The notes under the pieces were generated by a model that did not search any database, was not told the origin of the DNA, and saw only the letters and a list, made by a program, of their open reading frames with translations. Shown in pieces: positions 6,912-10,470 of a stretch of 10,470 nucleotides of DNA. Made by a program: the position numbers and the translations under genes. Positions within the stretch are counted from its first letter, which is position 1. Every line of letters begins with the position of its first letter. Source of the stretch: Deltaproteobacteria bacterium (GTDB taxonomy: Bacteria; Desulfobacterota; Desulfobacteria; Desulfobacterales; C00003060); assembly GCA_019309815.1 (NCBI GenBank), contig JAFDFO010000063.1, positions 1 through 10,470 on the forward strand. The letters are read 5' to 3'.

Positions 6912-7195
6912 AGGGTCCAAGGATTCAAGGGGTCAAGGATTCAAGGGCTTGTTTTTTAAAGATCTTATCAGCGCCGTTAACATTCTTTCGATTTCTGCGA
7001 TGTCTTTTATTAGTGTACCCAATTCACTTTTTTCAATGACGCCCAAATCTTCTGCCAACAAAATCTGGGTTCCTTCTTTTGAATATTTCTTTACTTTTCA
7101 CTTGAATCCTTGGACCCTTGACCCCTTGGATCCTTCAGTAGTTTTTAAAGCATTTGCACTCGAACCCTTGAATCCTTGAACCCTTGAACCCTCTA
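6912..7195. repeat. Inverted repeat arms (GGATTCAAGG / CCTTGAATCC) around a gene relic
   Basis: The left arm (6912-6947) is made of GGGTCCAAGGATTCAAGG-like units. The right side holds the reverse complement twice, at 7101-7136 (CTTGAATCCTTGGACCC and on) and at 7162-7193 (CCCTTGAATCCTTGAACCC and on), separated by about 25 unrelated bases. The arms enclose the four-helix-bundle protein relic. With the pseudogene this accounts for most of the gap between 6867 and 7262; the remaining bases 7196-7262 are AT-rich leader before meaB. A 106-codon plus-strand reading frame here consists largely of repeat translation and I do not accept it. Confidence 0.7.
6933..7097 (-). pseudogene. C-terminal fragment of a four-helix-bundle (23S rRNA intervening-sequence) protein
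   Basis: On the minus strand an open stretch of 54 codons runs from just after an in-frame TGA (7098-7100) to a TGA at 6933-6935. It contains GTQILLAEDLGVIEKSEL and then IAEIERMLTALIRSLKNK. This is the C-terminal half of the four-helix-bundle (S23/IVP, TIGR02436-type) proteins, whose members normally have about 110-125 residues and end in a similar L.GLI.SL motif. The N-terminal two helices, the start codon and a ribosome binding site are missing: the homology stops where the right-hand repeat arm begins. The last codons and the stop lie inside the left arm, so the arm supplies the terminator codon. I read it as a decayed copy, not an expressed protein. The family's molecular role is uncertain; it is related to the Avd proteins of diversity-generating retroelements. 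Confidence 0.7.
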
Positions 7196-7262
7196 TGATC
7201 ACGCCTGCTCAATTGGAGATGACACACTTATTTTACCCTAATTAACTACAACTAATCGCGAG

Positions 7263-8246
7263 ATGATCCGACCTATGAAACGTGTGGAACAGATTCTATC
7301 CGGGGATATCAGGACAGCCGCCAAGCTGATCAGGGATATCGATGACGGCATTCCCGATTCAAGAGAGGTTTTGAAAGCCCTTTATCCTCACACCGGCAAG
7401 GCTTACGTGATCGGAGTCAGCGGCTTTCCCGGCGTTGGTAAAAGTACGCTGGTGGACCAGATGATCCAGGCCTACAGGGAGGCCGGGAAAAGCCTTGGGG
7501 TCCTTGCGGTGGATCCGACCAGCCCCTTTTCCGGCGGCGCTATACTTGGGGATCGGGTACGGATGCAGCGCCACGGCACCGACCCCGAAGTATTCATCCG
7601 GAGTATGGCTACGCGAGGATATTTTGGGGGTTTGACCCGTTCGACCCGCAGTGTCATCGACGTCCTGGACGCTATGGGAAAAGACATCATCATAGTGGAA
7701 ACCGTGGGCGTGGGCCAAGACGAAGTGGACATTGTAAACACGGCACACACGACGATCATTGTACTAATCCCGGGCATGGGTGACGACATTCAGGCCATGA
7801 AGGCGGGCATCCTCGAAGTGGCAGACATTTTTGTCATCAACAAGGCAGAACGTGAGGGACTTGAGAAGACCATGCATGAACTTCGGGCCATGCTGGATAT
7901 GAATGCCCAGGCACCGGCTGAAGGGAAGTGGGAACCGCCTATCGTAGCCGCCGAAGCGATCAAAAACCAGGGGGTCCCGGAACTGTTGTCTAAAATAGAG
8001 ACGCATAAGTCATTTCTATTTGATCATGCCTCCACACACCTTCGTGAGCACTTGCGAAAAAAAGCTTTTCACGAACTCGTCGACACGATCAAGGAAAGGT
8101 TTGTTGCTGAGATTATACACGACCTCGAACGTTCCGAGAAATTTAAGCAGATGATCGACGACCTCGCTGACAAGAAAACCGACCCTGTTTCGCTTTGTGA
8201 ACAGATCATGGCGGAGAGAATGAAAAAAGTGCCTAAAGTGCGCTAA
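7263..8246 (+). CDS. meaB: MeaB/ArgK-type methylmalonyl-CoA mutase chaperone GTPase
   Basis: This G3E-family GTPase protects and reloads the B12-dependent acyl-CoA mutase by gating cobalamin delivery. The 327-residue protein shows the P-loop GFPGVGKST (residues 54-62), the family motif DPTSPFSGGAILGDR (84-98), the Walker B/switch segment VETVGVGQDE (145-154) and the base-recognition region NKAE (193-196), where most GTPases, including many MeaB proteins, have NKxD. Length matches the family (about 330). Two close starts exist, ATG 7263 and ATG 7275; neither has a strong Shine-Dalgarno, and I keep the first. The final codons K-V-P-K-V-R-stop are encoded by the 22-bp repeat at 8227-8248. The mutase subunits are not in the window. 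The gene is followed by a regulator and an acyl-CoA dehydrogenase on the same strand, which suits fatty or branched acyl-CoA breakdown. Confidence 0.93.
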   Translation: MIRPMKRVEQILSGDIRTAAKLIRDIDDGIPDSREVLKALYPHTGKAYVIGVSGFPGVGKSTLVDQMIQAYREAGKSLGVLAVDPTSPFSGGAILGDRVRMQRHGTDPEVFIRSMATRGYFGGLTRSTRSVIDVLDAMGKDIIIVETVGVGQDEVDIVNTAHTTIIVLIPGMGDDIQAMKAGILEVADIFVINKAEREGLEKTMHELRAMLDMNAQAPAEGKWEPPIVAAEAIKNQGVPELLSKIETHKSFLFDHASTHLREHLRKKAFHELVDTIKERFVAEIIHDLERSEKFKQMIDDLADKKTDPVSLCEQIMAERMKKVPKVR

Positions 8247-8248
8247 AG
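8227..8248 (+). repeat. Left copy of a 22-bp perfect inverted repeat
   Basis: AAGTGCCTAAAGTGCGCTAA plus AG at 8227-8248 is the exact reverse complement of 8985-9006. Internally it is a tandem of GTGCCTAAA and GTGCGCTAAAG. It covers the last codons and the stop of meaB. A partial copy, GTGCCTAAAGT, is at 8348-8358 in the gap before the regulator gene. Confidence 0.85.
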
Positions 8249-8347
8249 CCTGCCCTGGGGCGACATAGTCAGATCCACCAGCTAAGTCTATAGGTGTTAC
8301 GTGCCCGGCTCAGCCCACTATGATACCAAGCCAGGGTCTGGGCCAGG

Positions 8348-8358
8348 GTGCCTAAAGT
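8348..8358 (+). repeat. Partial third copy of the GTGCCTAAAGT repeat unit
   Basis: GTGCCTAAAGT matches the first eleven bases of the unit that begins at 8229, in the same orientation. It lies 43 bases before the regulator start. The rest of the 8249-8400 gap shows no other gene. Confidence 0.6.
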
Positions 8359-8380
8359 TGAAAAAACAGAGCCTTGTTTG

Positions 8381-8391
8381 CCAAGGCTTGG
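8381..8391. promoter_or_regulatory. CCAAGGCTTGG palindrome overlapping the regulator's ribosome binding site
   Basis: CCAAG-G-CTTGG is a perfect 5-bp palindrome around one central base. It ends at 8391, inside the GGAGG Shine-Dalgarno (8390-8394) of the XRE-cupin gene. It could be an operator for autoregulation or a small hairpin masking the ribosome binding site. Short palindromes also occur by chance. Confidence 0.3.
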
Positions 8392-8400
8392 AGGTACAAC

Positions 8401-8952
8401 ATGCCGAAGAAGAAGGATCCCGGGCCAGTCCCCGTGGGAGAAAAGATTAAGAAAACCAGACAAAAGAAGAAGATCACATTGGATCAGGTAGCCAATGACA
8501 CCGGATGCAGTGTCAATTATCTTAAGCAGATTGAAACGGGCAAGGTCATTCCCGCTGTCGGCATCTTGCTGCAGATATCGCGGGCCCTGGAGATTGACTC
8601 AGGGTTGTTACTCAAAGAAGAAGCATCCGCTGTTAAAGAACGGGTTAAGGCATACGCAAAACGCACCGAAAATTATGCGTACACGACCCTGACGCCAGGA
8701 GCGAAGAACAAACACCTTAAGGCATTTCGTGTAACCATTGACGCCCTGAAGGATCACAAAGGTGTTGGCTACCAGCATGAAGGGGAAGAGTTTGTCTATG
8801 TGTTGAAGGGACAAGTAGAGATTGCCGTCGGCAACCATCTGAACCCTTTAAAAGAGGGTGAGTCACTTCATTTTAATTCGGGGATAAGGCATAAACTCAC
8901 AAACGTAGGCAAAAAGAAGGCAGTCCTGTTAGTTGTTATATATACTCCGTGA
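8401..8952 (+). CDS. XRE-family regulator with C-terminal cupin domain
   Basis: The 183-residue protein combines a helix-turn-helix domain (about residues 13-68: GEKIKKTRQ, TLDQVANDTGCSVNYLKQIETGK) with a cupin domain (about 105-183). Cupin motif 1 appears as HEGEEFVYVLKG (126-137) and motif 2 as GESLHFNSGIRHKLTN (153-168), so both metal-ligand histidines and the glutamate are present. Members of this class bind DNA through the N-terminus and sense a small effector in the cupin. Its place between meaB and an acyl-CoA dehydrogenase suggests control of acyl-CoA catabolism, an inference from context. The start at 8401 is fixed by GGAGG at 8390-8394 with six bases of spacing; an in-frame TTG at 8374 lacks such a site. 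The N-terminus is very lysine-rich. The gene is bracketed by the 22-bp inverted repeats. Confidence 0.9.
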   Translation: MPKKKDPGPVPVGEKIKKTRQKKKITLDQVANDTGCSVNYLKQIETGKVIPAVGILLQISRALEIDSGLLLKEEASAVKERVKAYAKRTENYAYTTLTPGAKNKHLKAFRVTIDALKDHKGVGYQHEGEEFVYVLKGQVEIAVGNHLNPLKEGESLHFNSGIRHKLTNVGKKKAVLLVVIYTP

Positions 8953-8965
8953 GTGCCCGGAATTG

Positions 8966-8995
8966 GTGCGCTCAGCCTTTAAAACTTTAGCGCAC
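8966..8995 (+). terminator. Stem-loop after the XRE-cupin gene, partly made of the repeat
   Basis: GTGCGCT (8966-8972) pairs with AGCGCAC (8989-8995), a 7-bp GC-rich stem, followed by TTT. It begins 14 bases after the stop codon. The 3' strand of the stem lies in the 22-bp repeat (8985-9006). The short T-run makes it a weak to moderate intrinsic terminator candidate. Confidence 0.4.
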
Positions 8996-9006
8996 TTTAG
9001 GCACTT
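8985..9006 (-). repeat. Right copy of the 22-bp perfect inverted repeat
   Basis: CTTTAGCGCACTTTAGGCAC plus TT at 8985-9006 is the exact reverse complement of 8227-8248, with no mismatch. The two copies flank the regulator and its leader, 736 bases apart. I see no target-site duplication outside them. Confidence 0.85.
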
Positions 9007-9080
9007 GCCCGATCCACAGACATCTTAGGGAATCGGTATTACGTCAACCTGAGCGAATAGATGATACTAGGGAGTTCGCC

Positions 9081-10244
9081 ATGCTTTTTGAACTGACTGA
9101 AGAGCAACTTATGATTCAGACCATGGTTCGAGACTTCGCGCAGGAAGTCGTTCTCTCTACGGCCATGGAGCGTGATCGAACCAAGGAATTCCCAGCCGAG
9201 AATCTCAGGAAGATGGCAGAACTCGGTCTCATGGGAATGATGGTCTCCCCTGAATACAACGGAGCGGGTGCGGATACGGTGAGTTATGTGTTGGCCCTTC
9301 AGGAAATAGCATACGCCTGTGCATCAACGGCCGTTGTCATGTCGGTGCAAAACTCTGTCGTGTGTGAGACGATTGATCGCTTCGGCACTGAGGAACAGAA
9401 ACAGAACTACCTAAAACCGCTTGCTGCAGGCGAAGTGATTGGCGCCTTTGCCATGACAGAGCCGCATGCGGGATCAGATCCTGTGAGCCAGTCCACGTGG
9501 GCCAAGCGTGACAGAGACCATTACATCATCAATGGAACCAAGCGTTTCATAACCTCGGGGAAGAATGCAGGCATAACCATCGTAACAGCCAAGACTGACA
9601 AGACGAAACGGCACAAAGGGATCAGTGCGTTTATTGTCAGGAAGGGAACGCCGGGATTCTCCGTTGGAAAGACAGAGGAGAAGATGGGGCTCTGCGCGTC
9701 CGACACGACTGATCTTGTTTTCGAAGATTGCAGAGTCCCCGCTGAAGACCTGCTAGGCCAGGAAGGAGATGGCTTCAAGATAGCTATGACTGCTTTGGAC
9801 GGTGGTCGAATAGGGATCGCCGCGCAATCCTTGGGCGTTGCCCAAGCTGCCCTGGATGCCGCTGCCTCTTACTCCAAAGAGAGAGAGCAGTTTGGGCAAC
9901 CGATTGCAAAGTTTCAAGGTCTGCGCTGGATGCTCGCCGATATGGCCACGGAACTGGAGGCAGCTAGGCAGTTGACATTTTTTGCCGCTGCAAATAAGGA
10001 CAGTGGCAAAAAATACACCATGCAAGCCTCTATGGCCAAGCTGTTTGCCTCAGAAATGGTCAACGACGTCACGGCTAAGGCATTGCAAATTCACGGAGGG
10101 TATGGTTACACTAAAGAATACGCGGTGGAACGCTATTACAGAGATGCGCGTGTTTTTACCATCTATGAGGGAACGTCAGAGATTCAACGCGTGGTCATTG
10201 CAAACCATCTTCTGGGAGACCGGTATGTAGGGACATTGCGATAG
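9081..10244 (+). CDS. Acyl-CoA dehydrogenase (short/branched-chain, butyryl-CoA type)
   Basis: This FAD enzyme removes the alpha and beta hydrogens of an acyl-CoA to form the trans-2-enoyl-CoA, passing electrons to an electron-transfer flavoprotein. The 387-residue length is normal for the family. FAMTEPHAGSD (residues 123-133) is the flavin-contacting family signature, and the C-terminal QIHGGYGYTKEYAVERYYRD and IYEGTSEIQR (361-370) form the second signature. Glu363 in IYEGT is at the catalytic-base position of short- and medium-chain enzymes. The sequence resembles butyryl-CoA, glutaryl-type and 2-methyl-branched dehydrogenases; I cannot fix chain length. Start at 9081 has AGGGAG at 9069-9074 spaced six bases. 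No promoter is clear in 9007-9080. With meaB and the regulator it suggests a fatty, branched-amino-acid or propionate-linked oxidation cluster. Electron-transfer flavoprotein genes are not in view. Confidence 0.93.
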   Translation: MLFELTEEQLMIQTMVRDFAQEVVLSTAMERDRTKEFPAENLRKMAELGLMGMMVSPEYNGAGADTVSYVLALQEIAYACASTAVVMSVQNSVVCETIDRFGTEEQKQNYLKPLAAGEVIGAFAMTEPHAGSDPVSQSTWAKRDRDHYIINGTKRFITSGKNAGITIVTAKTDKTKRHKGISAFIVRKGTPGFSVGKTEEKMGLCASDTTDLVFEDCRVPAEDLLGQEGDGFKIAMTALDGGRIGIAAQSLGVAQAALDAAASYSKEREQFGQPIAKFQGLRWMLADMATELEAARQLTFFAAANKDSGKKYTMQASMAKLFASEMVNDVTAKALQIHGGYGYTKEYAVERYYRDARVFTIYEGTSEIQRVVIANHLLGDRYVGTLR

Positions 10245-10265
10245 CATCATCAAAAAGGATTTCAC

Positions 10266-10382
10266 ATGATCGGACCAAGCGGGGTACCTCAGGGACTGGC
10301 ACCAGGGGTACCCCAGTGGTGTCTAAGGCACGTCCAATCAGAACACAGCATGATCCGGAGAGAAAAAAGAGAAGCTCTATGA
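10266..10382 (+). CDS. Possible 38-residue small ORF, unrecognised
   Basis: The ATG at 10266 is preceded by AAGGA (10254-10258) at a good distance, and 21 bases after the dehydrogenase stop. The frame ends with TGA at 10380-10382, overlapping the next ATG (10379-10381) as ATGA, the arrangement of translationally coupled genes. The peptide begins MIGPSGVPQGLAPGVPQ, with GVPQ twice, and ends in a basic tail, REKREAL. I recognise no family. It could be a leader or coupling peptide for the downstream gene, or chance, since its middle is dictated by a DNA repeat. Confidence 0.3.
   Translation: MIGPSGVPQGLAPGVPQWCLRHVQSEHSMIRREKREAL
10281..10314 (+). repeat. GGGGTACC inverted repeat between the dehydrogenase and the next gene
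   Basis: GGGGTACC (10281-10288) pairs with GGTACCCC (10307-10314) as an 8-bp perfect stem, extendable by a G-U and a C-G pair, with a loop of about 14 bases. Because GGTACC is itself palindromic, GGGGTACC(C/T)CAG also repeats directly. There is no T-run, so it is not a standard terminator; it could act as an mRNA structure upstream of the last gene. Confidence 0.45.
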
Positions 10383-10470
10383 AAAAAATTCATCGCAACA
10401 GGTTCGTTGATTCCGGCACGTTGTTAGCCATTCTTGTCTATCTTGTCATGGGTTCCTTGGCGCGGGCTGA
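10379..10470 (+). CDS. 5' end of a secreted or membrane protein (cut by window edge)
   Basis: Thirty codons are visible from the ATG at 10379. The start reads MKKIHRNRFVDSGT, then a hydrophobic run LLAILVYLVMGSLARA. This is a signal peptide with a basic n-region, a core of about 12 hydrophobic residues and a probable cleavage site after ARA, close to the edge; an N-terminal membrane anchor is also possible. The Shine-Dalgarno is weak (GAGAAG at 10369-10374). The start overlaps the possible small ORF. The mature protein and its function are outside the window. Confidence 0.6.
   Translation, partial: MKKIHRNRFVDSGTLLAILVYLVMGSLARA

Noticed and set aside
6859..7179. 106-codon plus-strand ORF after the metallo-hydrolase
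   Set aside because: Its sequence is mostly translated repeat arm plus the antisense of the four-helix-bundle relic; WTLDPLDPS-like text is repeat-derived.
7176..7199. Promoter for meaB (TTGAAC with TATGAT)
   Set aside because: TATGAT at 7194-7199 is a fair -10, but the TTGAAC copies come from the repeat and sit at 12 bases or, for the other, 20 bases, not near 17.
8221..9010. Insertion sequence or transposon
   Set aside because: Inverted repeats are present but there is no transposase and no target-site duplication, so I list repeats only.

Overview
The window looks like chromosomal DNA of a mesophilic anaerobe, most likely a sulfate-reducing or syntrophic deltaproteobacterium (Desulfobacterota). 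The reasons are moderate GC content, a MeaB GTPase close to a butyryl-CoA-type acyl-CoA dehydrogenase, a COG1313-type radical SAM protein, and intergenic low-complexity repeats of a kind I associate with these genomes. The taxonomic call is inference; no rRNA or other marker gene is present.

Layout. (1) Positions 1-110 hold the 3' end of a plus-strand gene, followed by a repeat-rich gap. (2) Positions 242-2584 hold a TlpA-like lipoprotein thioredoxin and a divergent DUF89/ARMT1-like protein. They read as one open frame, but the sequence argues for two genes whose ATGA overlap was lost through a one-base frameshift near the C6-G-A6 tract at 701-713. (3) Positions 2585-2933 are non-coding and hold a hairpin and a large imperfect inverted repeat. 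(4) Positions 2934-5642 are a minus-strand operon of four genes, in transcription order: radical SAM protein, PPP-family phosphatase, UlaG-like metallo-beta-lactamase-fold hydrolase, and secreted double-SH3 protein. A good sigma70-type promoter (TTGACA, 17 bp, TACAAA) with two 11-bp direct repeats upstream lies at 5731-5795. (5) A divergent plus-strand gene at 5916-6866 encodes a second metallo-beta-lactamase-fold hydrolase. (6) Positions 6867-7262 hold a decayed C-terminal fragment of a four-helix-bundle (23S rRNA intervening-sequence) protein between inverted repeat arms. (7) Positions 7263-10244 run meaB, an XRE-cupin regulator and an acyl-CoA dehydrogenase, all plus strand. The regulator is bracketed by perfect 22-bp inverted repeats, one of which supplies the last codons of meaB. 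(8) Positions 10266-10470 hold a possible 38-codon small ORF overlapping, by ATGA, the start of a secreted or membrane protein that runs off the window.

Together, meaB, the regulator and the dehydrogenase point to acyl-CoA oxidation through methylmalonyl-CoA (propionate, odd-chain or branched substrates); the mutase itself is not in the window. The minus-strand operon combines radical chemistry, phosphatase, hydrolase and envelope functions and has no obvious single pathway. I see no complete defence system, CRISPR array, tRNA or rRNA. The least-explained features are the repeat families that fill several intergenic gaps, one of them around the four-helix-bundle relic and one around the regulator.
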